64,000 nt of DNA from Bryopsis sp. KO-2023. Taxonomy: Eukaryota; Chlorophyta; Ulvophyceae; Bryopsidales; Bryopsidaceae. The notes under the pieces are model-generated. The model worked only from the letters and a program-made list of their open reading frames with translations, was not told the origin of the DNA and did not search any database. The DNA lies in contig BSYQ01000004.1 in NCBI GenBank assembly GCA_030272585.1, positions 4,464,001-4,528,000 of the forward strand. The letters run 5' to 3'. Every line of letters begins with the position of its first letter. The stretch's first letter is position 1. This document shows, piece after piece, positions 46,981-64,000 of the stretch. Both the position numbers and the translations under genes were made by a program.

Positions 46981-47164
46981 TCATGGGAGTTCTTGTTGGA
47001 AAAGCTGCAAAGGAGGACTGGGGATGAATCATCGGCAGTGTCGAAATTGACTGCCAAAATGTTGGTATTGCACAAGGAGACAGTGCTTTCTAGAATTCAG
47101 GGTTCCCGGGCAGTTGAGAGTGTGTTTTCCAGGAATCCCAGTTTGTAGCATTTCTGCCCTCCCG

Positions 47165-47650
47165 AAACCTAAGAAACAAACAGTGGACGGTTTATCGCCA
47201 CCAACCTCTTTTTGTAGAGGTCGGCGGCGATCGACTCAAAACCCCACCTCAACAAGGGTGGTGGTTCAGGTGAGGGAGGGAAGTGGGCGGGTTGCGAAAG
47301 AGGCTGGGATGCCTGGAAGGGAGAGTTGAGAAAGGGTTAAGAAGATAAAAAAAAACGGGACGGAATGGATGGACATGATTTGTCAAATGGAACCGGGATT
47401 TCTGTGAACCTGGCCAATCGACAGTTGGATTTGCTGGGTGCAGTGGAAAAGAGACAAAAAGGGTTTCTTGTGTCATGATAAAATGGTGTTTTTTGTTCGA
47501 ATTCCACCCTCTAGCTCTTCTGCCCCCCCTAAGAAAACAATGAACAGTTTATCGCCACCAACCTCTTATGGTAGAGGTCGGCGGCGATTGACTCGAACCC
47601 CACCTCAACAAGGGTGGTGGATATGGTTTAGGGGGGGAAGTGGGCGGGGG
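47165..47650. repeat. Pair of ~100-bp direct repeats with a hairpin core
   Basis: Units at about 47165-47290 and 47530-47650 share tttatcgccaccaacctctt and gtagaggtcggcggcgat, which can fold on each other, then ccccacctcaacaagggtgg. Conservation is highest in the stem arms. Confidence 0.7.
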
Positions 47651-48551
47651 GCAAAAGGGGGTGGTTTGAAATGTGTAAAAAAATATTTGGGACAGCAAAC
47701 AGCTTTTCTCTTTGTTTTTTTGGCATGCACATCGAATGGGATTTCACTTGTTTGGATGACTGAAATCAAGGGGGGGGTTCAGAAATTGCAGAATTCGATA
47801 CAGTTGCATCGCAACAACAGGAGAGAGATTCAAAGAAGCAATCCCACACAACTCTACCGTCTTCAAAACATGCACAAGAGAAAATTGCATGTTGGACCGA
47901 GTGTTTTCTTGCCCCCATGTAATTTTTGACCACAAGGCTGCATTATCTGATGGAGGTCTACATGAAATCGAGCATATCACTTTGTGCAAAAAAACAGGAA
48001 GTCCATTTGCACTCCAACCTCATACCAATCTGATGGAAGAAAATGAACACCAGCAAATATATGGCATTTTTCTTCTTTTTCTCTCATATTCAAGGAATAA
48101 AGGTTCCATTCAACCCATTAATGTTTGGGATTTTCGAGACATTTGCACATATTACCCCCTTTTTTGGGGGGGGAGGGGGGAACAAATCACAACGCATCAA
48201 GGTAGATATCAAATCCAGCATTTCCACCACGGAGTCGAAGAGGTGAAATGGGTGTGGAAAGATTTGGTACTGTGGAAGGGATTGTCAAAAAGAACACCGG
48301 GGGGTTCACCAGTGTGGGACAGGGCAGCTAAATTTTGTGGATATCTTTTTCTATTTGTTCCTTTTTGGACCCGAAGACAGGCCTGTGTAAGGTCTGGATG
48401 GGTTCTTGTGGTTAGGAAGGCAGGGAGGGGAATTTTTGACTTGAAAAAAAATTGTAAGGCATGCATCTTCTAAACGATCATAGTTGAAATCATAAACTCC
48501 CAGAGACAGACGATGCTGGACTCTGAATGTCCATTCATGCATTCATGTACT
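47651..48551. other. Spacer before duplication copy 2, nothing recognised
   Basis: No convincing exons, RNA genes or mobile-element ends are seen. The match to window base 1 begins at 48552, but homology may start earlier because copy 1 is cut by the window edge. Confidence 0.5.
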
Positions 48552-49299
48552 CCCAAGGTACAATTAGTGTCTTATTCGATAGAATCAACCCGGTGAGAAT
48601 CCATCATGCCTGGTTCACTTCAGAGGGGGGAAAATTGTTCGAGAATATATCAGTCCAACGATCAGTGGATACACATCTTGTTCTGAAAGTGCATGCCCAC
48701 GCCGCAAGAAATGGTTTTAAACTTGGTCCCTAGTGTTTTTGTTTTGTTTTAACCTAGCAGTTTTTCAGGGCTACAAAAGGGCCAAAACGTTTTTTTATGA
48801 AACAATTCTGGGGCCACCGAAGAAAAAAGGGCCGCATCCACCCGAAGTTTGTGAGCACTTGGGCCACATCCAAGAATATCAATCGATGATTCCACAGAAC
48901 TCGCAGAGAGAAATCGATCTTATGTTCAAACCTTGTAATGAATAAATTGGGGCACAAAAACAGCCAATGTTTTTTCCTTGGACCACTTTGGGGCCAGTGA
49001 CATTGAACAAAAATATATACGCAGGTGGTCACCCGATGGATCCCAAATCGTGACAGACTGGAAGAGGTTCAGGGCAAAACATGGCAGGCGGTTAATTATT
49101 TTGGAACCCACGATTAACAACATCCCTCTCAAACGACGTCTTCCCCCCCCCCTCCCCCCCAAAAAAAGCTAGACAAAAAAACAAGACAGCCACTGCCCAT
49201 TCAAGAAAAACTGCAGCATTTGTGATGTACATTCTTTTTTTTTTTTTCTCGAAAAAAAAAAAAGCAAAGAAAGAATCAAAATACATGGATGCGGGCATG

Positions 49300-52844
<3,545 letters not shown>

Positions 52845-54408
52845 ATGAGCCAAGACTGGGATCCGAAGTTTCCTGAGGGCCCTCCGGCCAACTATGACCC
52901 CGAACGGCCTTTCGCCGACAAGGAGGCGATGATCGAGATGCGGGAGTACGTCGTCAGAAGAAAAGCTATCGACATGGAAAAAGCGAAGGTGCGTGCAGGG
53001 GGGACCGGGGAAAGAATCGAAGGTTGTGCCTGTGGGTTATGTGTGCGTGGTCGGATGGAGAGTCGAGTTTGTTTTTTTGGGGGGGAGGGGGTGCGTGGTT
53101 GGTTTTAGGACGTCTTTGCAGCGACGCCTTTGCTCAGCTGAGAAAGTCAGCGTTTTGATATTTTGAAAGGAATGGTTTGGAAGAAGGTTTATGAAATATT
53201 TGCATGTCTCTATTTTGGAGAGCCCATCGACAGCGATTTGCTTGGCATTTGTTCCGAGCGACCACTGGCTGTTGTGTTTTTTTGTCAAGGCAATGGGCCT
53301 GGGTGCTAATTTGCACAGTGGAAGGATTATGTGTGGCTTTCAGTATTGATCCGATGCTTTTGGGATTTAAAAAAAGAAAAGTCATTCCTACCCTTACAAA
53401 ACATGATTGCATTGAGCCGGAGAATCTTTGTGTGTGTTAGCGAAAAGGCAAAAAAAAAAAAAAATCAATTGAAAATTGAAAATCAGCCCGTTTCAGTAAT
53501 GGATTGGACAACATGACCCGTTCTGAAAAATATGGCAAATAATGCCAGATCCTTTATCCTTCACCCTTTAATTTTTAATTTTATTTTTTACCCAGATCCT
53601 TTATCGTTAGTAATTCGAATGATTTTTTTTTTGGCCACTTGTTGCAATGATATGTAAATGAAGTTATTGAAGAAGCTGGAAAATAGTCAGTAATAGAAAT
53701 ATGGCTTTTTGGCCGAGGTTCGTTTGCTGTTTTGATAAGAATGGATAATATCATGTCTGTCAGATTTTGAAAGAAAGGGTGCGGGAGTGCTACCTGCGAG
53801 AAGGGGTCAACCATCTGCAGAACTGCAAGGAAGTGAGTGGAAAAAACAACAACAATAAATAAATAAAGAATGCTTTGTTTTGAAAGAGTGGATCGAAATT
53901 GAAAAAGGAAAGAATAGAAAAAGAAACACAAAGATTGGAGATTTATTTTTTTATTTTGTGTTGACCAGTCGTGTGTGATTTTTTTTTTGCAGCTCGCTGA
54001 CAGGTACATGAAATCCATCAAGGTATGTATAAACATCGTATTTTGTTTTTTGTTTGTTTGCATAATTGGAATTAAAAAATAGATTTATATTTAAATAGTC
54101 AATTTTCTAGAATACATAGACAAAAAGGGACAATCATAAGAAAAAGTTTCATCTCATTATGTTGCATATTCCAAATTTGATGTGGAAGTTTTATGTAATT
54201 TGAAAAAAAAGAAAAGAAAAATTATTTGAAGTAATCAAACAAAACCATTTTTTCAAATTATAGAAAATTATTTGATTGACTGTCATGTGGTTTCGTTGAA
54301 TCCTACACTTTCTGTGGTAATTTTGCACAGAATGCCAATTACGGCCGAGGTGACAGTGGCCCCAATGCACAGCAAAACTGGCAGAAGGGGAAATTTGTGT
54401 TTGAGTAA
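52845..54408 (+). CDS. NDUFB10: Complex I subunit NDUFB10 / PDSW (copy 2)
   Basis: Exons 52845-52988, 53764-53832, 53993-54022 and 54331-54408 give the same 106 residues as copy 1, with identical splice sites. Confidence 0.88.
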
Positions 54409-55506
54409 AGCCGATGTAAATCAGCTTCTTGTAATTCGAACGCCGTCGATGTTGCACATACCCGCTCGGCTCTTTTTTTTTCCCAGAAGCATGTCGGTGG
54501 TGTGCGATTTTGATTCTCGTTGCAGAGGCCAAACAAGAAAATTGCTTGTCCCATCAATGCCGAATTCTCTGTCAGACTTTGAATTATTGAAGTCGATGAG
54601 CAGAACTAGCTGCTTGTGTAATGGGCATGTGGTTGATTGCACCGACTGACTGACATGGGAGAAGACCTGAGGAAGCAATTTTTTTGATGAGGATTATCGT
54701 ATGGTATCATCATGGTGCCTTTTATGTTGTATTGTTGAATTCGCATTGTTACACTGTTCAAATTCATGACCCCTGTTCTACCCAAAGTACCATCAAATGC
54801 GCAACCTGGAGTCTTAACTTTACAAAGTACTCGCAACTACCGAACTGAATTATTCCTCCTCCCTTCCACAGTGTGGAATTTTCCGAAAAAAAAAAAGGGA
54901 TCGGGCTGATTGCATGGCAATACATGATCTAGAAAACGTCTGCTGCAGTATAAAACATTTATTATTTTTTTGTGGGAGGAAAGCATCTTGCGTTTCCTCA
55001 GCAGAACAAACTCCTGAAAAAGTTTGGTAGCCCAAAGGATTCAGAAAAAAGCTTTCTTTGGAGGTAGCACGACAGAAGTCCAGAAACTGGGTGATCGCTT
55101 TGTCATAGTGGAGGTCCAGATGTCAGACTCGCAGGAAACTCGGCGCGCGAGGTTGGCGTTTTGCTAGGTATGTTTCTCAGTTTTGTGCTGCTGTTGAGTA
55201 TCTTCTTCGCCTGTCGGATTATCGAGCCCACCGCAAACACTACGCAGGCATTCAAAAGTTTCAAGACAAAAAATCGCTTGCAATAAAATAGCTTCCATGA
55301 CAGAAACGGCCAAGAACGGGAGAGACGTCGTCCAGGTTAGACGGAATCTGCGTCGATATGCTTGGTAAAAAACAAAAACGATTGGGCGCGACGCTCGTGT
55401 AGACCAGGGCAGCGCTGCAGCTGGCCGTTGGTGTTGAGCGTCAGAAAATCCGAAAGGGAATGAAAAAAAGACTTGGAAAAAAACGCTCGTGGTGTGTGTT
55501 TTCCAG
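54409..55506. other. Spacer between NDUFB10 and FIRRM-like gene (copy 2)
   Basis: Same content as 5868-6965; nothing further recognised. Confidence 0.4.
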
Positions 55507-58500
55507 AGGTTTGCAGCGACCCTCGATGCGTTTAAAGCAGTGGCGTCTGACAAGAGGACTCGCGACAGGAAAGAGCGGCTGCTGCATCTCCAGGTGAATT
55601 CGAGGAACGATTTTCTGCCGCATCTACGTTCTTGTTCCTTCGTCGCGTTCAAAGAATCAAGCAGAACGGTGCTCGATGAATCTTGGTTGCGTTGTGTGTG
55701 GGGAAATAGAGGTGGGTCCACGACGTCTTCGGGGAGAATTCGATAAAAGACGTCGCGGGTAGATGCTTGTTGGCGAACGTGTGCTTGAAGGAGGTCATAG
55801 AGATCTCGGAAAATCCTGAGGAGCAGCAGGCCGTGTCGAGCGAGGTGTTGCAATTGTTCGAGGAGGTACGCCAAGGTGGCGAGCATCTGTTTGTTGCGTT
55901 TGGGAAAGTCGGCTCTTTCTGTGTCAGTTTTTTCCAGTTTTTTTTTCCTTGTATAGACCTATCCGCTCGATTTTGTGGGAGGTCGATCCGAGCACCATAA
56001 AATTTTTGAATCTTATATTTTGGTCCAGCAGAAAATCTAAAAGATATATCTAAATGTGTTCTTATCTGTGGACTGTTAATTATTTGTTTTCTTTCCTGGT
56101 GCATTGATTCTGGCTGAGGGGCCTTCACTTTTCTGAAGATTGTTTCGCATGGAAACAAATCTTGGCACTTCCCCCCCCCCCCCCCAAAAAAAAAAGAAAG
56201 GAAAGGTAAAAATGTATTGGTGATGTGGGTTGTATTTATAGGTTGCTTCCCAACTGGACAATGCCCTCGATCAAGCTGCCCAAGATCCAAGCAGCGATAT
56301 GCAGCGCCAGGTACATCCAAAAACCTCTCGGAAAAGAATCCAGGAATTATTATTTTGTTTTTTTAAAGGAAAAAGGAAAAGAAAAAATAGAAACACAGGT
56401 CTCGAGCTCTCAAACCAAAAATAATATATATGTTTGGATTGAAATGTGGTAATGAGACGCTGTGCTAGCCCTGCGTGAAGTTGCCTTCTTTCATTCCATA
56501 TAGATTTCCAAAGAAAAGAGAAACAAATCTTTTCTTCTGGTTTTCCCTCTTCGTGTATATTTTTCCATTCGACACTGCCTTCTTTTTTTTTTTTGAGAAC
56601 AGTTTTAGTTTTTTTCCCCTTCAACAGTTTCCATGCCCATTGTTTGAACAAAACGGAACCTCAAACACACACATACTTTTTTGAATATTAAAGTGCTCCC
56701 GCCGGAATTTCCCACAGAAATTCAATTTCAACATGCAAGCTTATGTGTCTTCCCGACTGTTTTTCTAACTTGTATAATTACATAAAAAAAAGTTGATCGG
56801 GAGGTGAAGGGGGGCTGACCGAAATAACTAACTAAATCAAGCCGCCCTTAGCATTTTCGATTGTTTTTTTTTTAATTATTTTTTTGCCTTTGTGTTTGGG
56901 ATGCAGTGCGTCTACCACCTTTTCTTCTGCACATCCGGATGCTTGACCACCATTTCTCCAGGGAATTCTGCCACCCCAATTTCTGCAACCACGCTGCTCA
57001 GGGTCGTCAAAGCTGGGATGAACGCAGTGCACATCGTTTTCCTATCGGAGAGGTGTCTTCAGAGTTATCTTCTATTAATTCCCGTATGTATATATTTTTT
57101 TCCCTTCCAAACTGCAAAATGCACGAAGAAAAAGTAAAAAAAAATAAAGAAATGCAAAAAAGGAAAATACGAAAGCGACTTGTGATGATCGTCGTTAAGG
57201 GGTTGACGTACACTCCAAAAGAGGCTTTTTCTTTTTCTTTTCTATTTCTTTTCTTTTCTTTCTTTTTTTTTTTTCTTTTCTTTATTTTCTTAAACAGTTT
57301 TTGTTGGATGCACTGAGATTTTGATTTGGAAAATAGGTGGCGTGAGTTGGCTGGCGAAGAGAGCTGGTGTCAAATCGTCGAAATGTACAGGGCCTTTGTT
57401 GAAGATCTGGTCGAAGCCGTGACTGCCCAAGGTGGGTGAAAAAATAATACTTGATGGATTTCTCCTTTTTCTTTTTTTGGTGAGATTTACAGGGAAGTAG
57501 CATTCAGACATGCGTTTTTGCTTGCTTTGTTTCGTTTCGTTGTTTTTTCTCGAGCTGTTTTGACGGCTTTTTTTTTTCCCCTTGACAACCAGAGAAGAAT
57601 GAGTTCAAGTCGGAGGAAAAAGACACCACATTTCCATAAAAACGGATGGGCTCAGGAACTCTTTTATATATTGTCATGTATGCAAAATATTTCGATATAA
57701 ATTAATATAAAAGAAATATGCAGAATTACAAATTTTGGTGTGTGTTTCCCCCCCCTTCCGACCTGATGCAGGACCCAGCCAGATTTCGGACAGTGACAGA
57801 ATCATGCTGATCACTTGCGTGTGTAAGAAACTCTTCGAGATCGGTGAGTGGAATGCATGTTTCAAAATTTGTTTTTGTTTTTGTTTTTTTCAAATTTTTG
57901 TACCCCAAATAAGATGATGCAACCAGTCTTTTCGCAATCTCAATTTATAAATAAATAAATGGTAATTCATGATTTATTTCTGAATGGACTACAAGTCGAT
58001 CCGAGGTGCTAATTCTCTAGTTTTTGTTTCTTTTTTTCTTTCATTGAGCCCCCCTTCTTTTTAATTTAATTTATATTCTTTTTTATGAAAAGGAGTCCCG
58101 TTGGCTGATTGGCAGAAGAAAAGCTACGCCGCTTTGAAGGTGACGTGGGTTTCTGTCGTTGCGCTGTTGAATGCACTTCCTGAGCAAAGCAGAGAGTCTG
58201 TTGCAAAAGGTATTTATCACCACCTCAAAATCAATTTTTTTTCTTGTTTTTCTGAAAAAAAAGGTGTTTCACAAGTCAATCAGTTTAGTTTTTTTTTTTT
58301 CTTTTAAAGGATGAAAACAAGACACATCAGAATCAACAAGATTTTTCTTCTATTGCACTGTTTGACAGAGAGTTGTGGAAAAAAAATTATGGAAAATGAA
58401 GAAAAAAAACACGCACATGCACATGCACACACAATGCGCGCATAGGGGAAATCCGATAGGAGTTTTACCTTCGATTTTCCAATTTCTCATTTTCTTGGTC

Positions 58501-58928
58501 ATTTTTTCCCACCATTTGTACATCTTGTTTGATTAATTGATGGATTTTTTTTATCCAGAAATAGAAGTGAAGCGAGTATTCTTCACTATGGTTGAAAAAT
58601 TGAGGGAGGCGGTGACAGCTGGCCGAATGCAAAAAGATCCCAAGCAAATCAAGGTTAATCAGCAGCGACAATTAGCCATCATAAAAAAATGCCATGTTCT
58701 CAAAACTTTAAAAAAACACAGAAAAAAGCAAAAGCCAAGAACCGTTTCTCTTTTTTTTTTTTCATTTCTCTTTTTTCCGATGCACTAATTTATTGATCCG
58801 AAAAACAAAAAGTAGTTCATGTCTTTACATTTCAACGAGGTTCAAAACTTGGCCGATCCAAGTCGAATTACCCTCGATTTCTTCTTTTTTTTGTTTTTTT
58901 TTGGTTTCTTTTTTTTTATAAACAACAT

Positions 58929-58967
<39 letters not shown>

Positions 58968-61900
58968 CATTAAAAAAAATAGGTCGCTCGCTTCTGGCTG
59001 GTTTTGATCGGCAAGCTAGTGCCATCCTATCCAGAAGCCTTTCATCACATCTGGGGCTGTTTTCTGGATTTCGTTGCTAAAGTCCAAATCTATCTTTCAC
59101 ATTCAAACCTCCAGTCAAGCTGCCCCGACGAAAAAAAAGTCCAGCAAGAAATTCAAGAAGTCGTTCAGGGGAAACTGGCCGTCATTTCCAGACAGGTTCT
59201 TTCCGAACTCCCAAAGGAGCAAACCATGGTGAGATCGACAGACGGGGATGTTGAACTTTTTGGAAAGAAGTACAGAGGGTTAAAATAATAAAAAAAGCTG
59301 TACATCTTGGTAAAATTGTTCTTTAGTTTTTAAAGCCCTTTGGGAAAGGGGAAAAAAAAAGCGGATATGAATGTATAGCTGATGGCAAATTATTTACCTA
59401 CCCACCCCCCCCAAAATCTCAGAATAAATCTTTAATTTAAGTTTAAAAAAGATAATTATATTTAGGTGAAAATAATTAATTTTTGAAAATAAATCAAGTA
59501 CGTCCTTGTTCTTTCTTTTTTTTTTGTGTGTGTGTGTGTTTTTTTTTATAGTTTGGAGATAAGAGTGTGCTATCTGTTTTATTTATTTTTTGTGTTTTTT
59601 TTTTTTTTTTCTGGAAAAAACTAAAAAAAGGCAGTGTTGGAAGGATTGTGCAAACAACACGCACATGATGACCATCCAGGGAATGTCGGACTGGAAGGGC
59701 AAGCATTAGTCATATTGCTATTGCTGGGAGAAAGCCCAGCAATGCCCCCTCAACTCCGACACATGTTCGTTCCATGTTTCAAATGGATGCTCAAGACGCT
59801 GGCCGTCGACTTCTTTCATCAGGTGTGGAATAGTTTTCCGTGAAACTATGAACAAAAGCTTTTATTTCCTTGATAGCTCTTTCATTTTTATTTTTGTTTT
59901 TTTAATTATTATTTTTAATTATACTTTTTTTTTGGAAGACCAAAAGTGTTTTCCCTACGAAAGATCGACACTTCATCCTTTTTTATGGATTTTTTTTTTC
60001 TCAGCAAAAATGTTATTTTTCTTTAATAACAATAAACTGAAGGATGCTGTCAGGGCGCTTTGGGATGCTGAATGAAACGAAGAATCGAAAAAAAACGTCC
60101 TGTCTGACTGACCGTTGGATGAAATGGTGGTTTACAGTCTGTGAGCTCCAAGGCAATGAGAGAAGCCATTTTTCGGAAATGCTTCCTATTCTTGCTATCC
60201 TGCTGCAAAGATTCGGCCCAAGGGTCTGCTGGACAGACCTGGAAACTGTGCCAGAGAGTCCTATTGGAGCTAGGTCAGTTTGTTGTCTCAACCCCTGTGA
60301 ACCCCCCCAAAAAAACAAATATATATACAAATGTTAAAAGAAACTATGTTATTGGTTTTTCTTGGTCCTATTTTCCCAAGGCTTTTGGGCCCATCACATT
60401 TTTTTCAAACGCTCAGCGTATTCTCTGCAGCGTATCTCTTGCAGCGTATCTCTGGCTAAGAAAAAAACTTTTCCTCAGGGGGGAAAAGCAACAAGGTTGG
60501 TCTTTTAAACAAGTGAAAATAATCCTTCTAAAACCTTGGTCTGACTTTTTTTTTTTCATCGCTTGTGCAGCTCTGGAGGGCCATCCAATGCTGTCCGAAA
60601 TTCTCGGAGCGATTTGGGGGGCGATGTTGAGCAAGTCTTCGAGCCGAATGCAGAAAATGCACATTTCATCCCTGTTCTCGATTCTTTCCAACCTCGTGGT
60701 CGGCTGCTTGGTCAATGCCAGCATCGACAATAAAACCAGACAACTGGCATTCTTGCATACCCGGCTCCTTCTGGTGGGGTGCATTCAGTTTTTGTTGCTC
60801 CACCCGATATAGAACCCTATATATATTTATGAAAAATATATACACTACTATATATACTCTTTTACTATTTTAAAGTTTCTTTTTTAGCTCGTATTGTTGT
60901 TGTTGGTTAATTTTCTTATGAAACATAGTTTATCTAATTTGATAAATTTTTTTTAAGGAGAAAGAATTCTTACATGGCTACAAAGCCTTCAGCGTGTAGT
61001 TCTGGTGCTGCTAAAGTATTGCTGAAGATTTTTTTTTGGCTGAAAAACATCAATTAAGAAGATATTGCTGTCCTTACAGAAAAGAGGTTTATTTTACATT
61101 GAAACTCTTGGGGTGTTGATTTTATTTAGTCTTCCCCCAATGATATTCATTAGTCGTTCGATTTTCTGGGGGGGGTTCCCTCAACAGCAACCAAATTACA
61201 GGAAAAAAACATCTAGCAGAACGAGTTTTGTGTGTGAAAAATTAACCCCCGAAAAAGAGGGAGTTGAGGACTGAAAGAAAGATTTCTGGGCAGAACTGCA
61301 ACGAAGAAGTGCAGCAGAGGGTGTGGGAAAGGGTGTTCGATACGGAGTCCATTATGAGCTTGCACCGGACAGCTGTAGGGTGCGTGATTTTGGAAGCTTC
61401 TCATCAACCGATTCCCCACAAATGCCAAGCGTCCAAGTGGGCTCGGGATGCCCTGAAAACGCTCCAACAGGTGAGATCAATTGTATGACTGACCGGTGAG
61501 ATTGATTGTATGACTGACCGGTTAGATCGATCGTATGACTGACCGGTGAGATCGATCGTATGACTGACTGGGTCCCTATCAACCACATCACCGTGGATTT
61601 GTGGCAGGAATTAAGGGTGTCCATCAGTCTTTTCGACATTTTTGAAGCATTTTGCGGACCTCGGCACGTTTTTCCTTTGCATTTGTGTGCTACCTTCAGC
61701 ATTCAATCATCAAAAATAGATCTTCGGCAATTGTGGGGACCTGGTTGAATGGTTACATGTGGTGAAAAAAAATGCAGATTGAAAGTGCCATTCTAGAAAC
61801 TCCGCATGCTGCGAACAAAGCTGCCCTCGAACAGCATGGACATTGGCTTTTCAGATGTCTGGCAAGCTTGTTCAGAAATTCCAGCCAGTATGGTGAGGTC

Positions 61901-62995
61901 CTTTCTCCCCCCCCCAAAAAAATCCTTTGTTTTTCCTTGCAGAATCACTTTTTGGGTGCATCGTGTTGAAATTTTACACCCCAATGTTTTCTGTGGGGAA
62001 ACGTAGTATGTCTGCACAAAATCCATGCAAAGTTTGAGACGTTTTTGTGAAACGCAGGTCATCACCTGGATGCAGAAGACAGCATCCTGACGGCGGCATG
62101 CGAAGTCGTCCAACAGTGGGAAAAGCGTCCGCCGTCTTTTCTGAGCCCCGCCCTTGAAATTCTTGCCTCGGGAGGAAGTGATCTGCCCAAGTTCCACTGT
62201 GCACAGCTGCTACCGGTTCTTTCCAAAATCGTCATATCCCGCCAGCACACCGCAGAGCCAGTGGCGAGACTATGCAAGCAAACCGCACTCACCTGCCCGC
62301 CATCTGAGGTGAGACTCCATGGAGAAGCCATTCACCTTGCATCTTCGGTATTCTGCACAAGAGTCGGGAATTAGCCCCCATCCGGCATTGGTTTCACTGG
62401 CCATCCATGTACAAAAACAATCGATTCGCCGCAGGATCTGTTCCATGCACTGCTCAGCCACCCTCATTGGCTGGTTATGCACCACGCCATGGAGGCGGTC
62501 GTGGCCATAGCCAGACAAAGCGATCACCCGAACCTCCTCGACCTGGTGCCTGTCGACATCCGGGGTAACTCGGATGAAAACAGCCCTTTCGTCAACCTCC
62601 TCAAGGCATACCTGCAGCGACGTCACGACAATCACCCAGACCGAGCTGCCACCGTAATTTTCAAAACAGAGCATGAGCTGAGGAGTGCAGGAGAGGAAGG
62701 GGGGGACATAGATGGAATACGGGCTGGAATCGAACGCATCAAATTGCAGCATGCAGGCTTAGGTTCTGCCCAAGGTGGTGGCGGCGGCGGCGGGAGAGGA
62801 GGAGGAGGAGGGACATCAGAGGTGCTGGTTCGTTTGGAGCAATGTATCGAAGATGTGGGTAGGGAAAGAAAAAGGTTGAAGGCGGAGGCGCTGGACAGAT
62901 TCAATCAAGAGGTGGAGAGGCTGGGGGGTATGTTGGTGAAATCAAGTGGAGATGGTGGGTGGTATGAGAATGATTTCGATTTGATGGAGCAGTGA
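55507..62995 (+). CDS. FIRRM/FLIP-like recombination regulator (copy 2)
   Basis: All exons of copy 1 recur at +48,541 bp (last exon 62435-62995), with the same donors, acceptors and open frames. I saw no coding difference; the few differences noticed (for example in the C-run near 56170) are intronic. Start unresolved as in copy 1. Confidence 0.6.
58930..58965. repeat. GT microsatellite (copy 2)
   Basis: About 18 GT units, same as 10389-10424. Confidence 0.9.
61471..61569. repeat. Four-unit splice-donor minisatellite (copy 2)
   Basis: Identical to 12930-13028, beginning at the donor of the exon that ends at 61470. Confidence 0.85.
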
Positions 62996-64000
62996 GGGAC
63001 AGTGCAGGGGAATGTTAGGGGGGGGGGATGTAATACTGTAGATTTACTAGCTCAGCAAAATGGTTCGGGTCAGAGTTCGGATGGTGCAAGTTTTGGACGT
63101 CGAAACGAGTTAGTGGCTGACAACCCCGCATCTGAGCCTTGTGAAAGCCAAAATCAACTCGCCAAAATCCCCACCCCCCGCAGTTACGGTTTTGTCGTTG
63201 ATAACGTTTAGAAAAATTTTCATAGCTCGAGCTGTTCGGTCCACCACAAAACACAACAGAACCTTGGTCAAAATTCTTCACCATTTTTTCCCCATCTTTT
63301 CCTTTCGGCTCTATCCATCCCTATTTCCTATTGTTATTTTTTGTGAATTGCACCCTCCTCTGGTGATCAGGCAAACTTTTAGCAAACAATCGAGCCTGCA
63401 TGCCGAAGCAGACGGCAGGGTAGGGCCTATCCACGTGCTCCGAACACTAGTGCTGGATCTATGGGAAATGTATCATGTATCGAGTTGCTTTCTTTTACTT
63501 TCGTTGGTTAGCTCCGTTGCTTTCTTGCCAAAAAAAAAGAAAGAATTGGGAATGTGAAAAGATTATGCATGGTTCTCTTTAAAACTGAGGCGATGTTTTC
63601 AGTGTGGCTCCTTTACCAGCTTATTGTAGAATATCGTTCAATGAGGGGCAGCTGTAGATACTTTTGCATGAGGCCAAAACCATGCGGTTCACTGAAACAT
63701 CATGCCAGAGAAAAAGGAAAAAGAAACACATGCAGTGTCTGTAAGTCTGACAGAGCCATTGATTTCAAGGTTTGCTCCTTTATAAAAAAAAAGAGTTTTA
63801 CATGATTCGATATTTTTTCTTGGTTTTCAGTGGTGTGGACAATATCAACAGAAGGTGTGGATTTTGCAAAGCCGAAAAAAAATAAAAAGTTATTCTAAAT
63901 GTGGGAATGGGACACTGTGCAGCCCTGCAAAATCTAATTTAAAACATCAACAGAAGATCTACCAGCGATGCCAATGCCATTGTTGTCTTTTTTCCTCATT
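62996..64000. other. 3' flank of FIRRM-like gene (copy 2)
   Basis: Same content as 14455-15459, including the small cysteine-rich open stretch near 63569-63805. Confidence 0.3.

Overview
The window is nuclear DNA from a eukaryote. Protein-coding genes are split into many short exons by GT-AG introns that are AT-rich and full of long A, T, C and G runs. The conserved genes are eukaryotic: SRP54, a complex I NDUFB10/PDSW subunit of the 106-residue length I associate with plants, a FIRRM/FLIP-like recombination regulator, a DEAD-box helicase relative, an importin-like exon and a TMEM161-like membrane protein. With abundant chromodomain Ty3 elements this suits an alga or other protist, but the lineage cannot be fixed from this sequence alone.

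Layout. Positions 1-15459 and 48552-64000 are two near-identical direct copies of one segment, spaced about 48.54 kb apart; each runs off the window at one end, so the whole window may be one and a third units of a tandem duplication (or an assembly duplication). Each copy holds SRP54 on the minus strand, a divergent promoter of about 320-330 bp, NDUFB10 on the plus strand, and a large gene of about 17 exons resembling FIRRM. Between the copies, 15.5-23.2 kb carries small genes, two interspersed repeat families, a 64-bp perfect palindrome, one exon of an importin-like gene, and a compact gene for a lone, degenerate helicase RecA2 domain.

From 23.8 to 46.2 kb lies a nest of mobile elements that can be unpicked by target-site duplications. 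A degraded LTR-element leader and gag (23812-24144 and 45385-46215) was split by a 21,240-bp insertion with CACTA-type inverted ends and a TTC duplication (24145-45384). Inside it are subterminal minisatellites, TMEM161-like exons, and a tyrosine-recombinase-type (DIRS/Ngaro-like) retroelement truncated in RNase H. That retroelement was split by a Ty3 chromovirus (28142-42746, duplication ACAGC) and by a 464-bp MITE. The Ty3 element was in turn hit by a second, intact Ty3 chromovirus (32057-39226, duplication TCCTG), a solo LTR (39830-40239, duplication GGCGG) and another copy of the MITE (29542-30004). Removing the insertions restores the reading phase at every junction.

The most notable points are: the CACTA-bounded composite with gene and retroelement cargo; MITEs carrying a tRNA-like Pol III box; a textbook -1 frameshift site (GGGAAAC plus hairpin) at the gag/pol overlap of the intact Ty3 element; mosaic divergence between the two large duplicate copies, with only synonymous changes in SRP54 and a reciprocal gain or loss of promoter motifs; and an intronic minisatellite that multiplies a 5' splice site.
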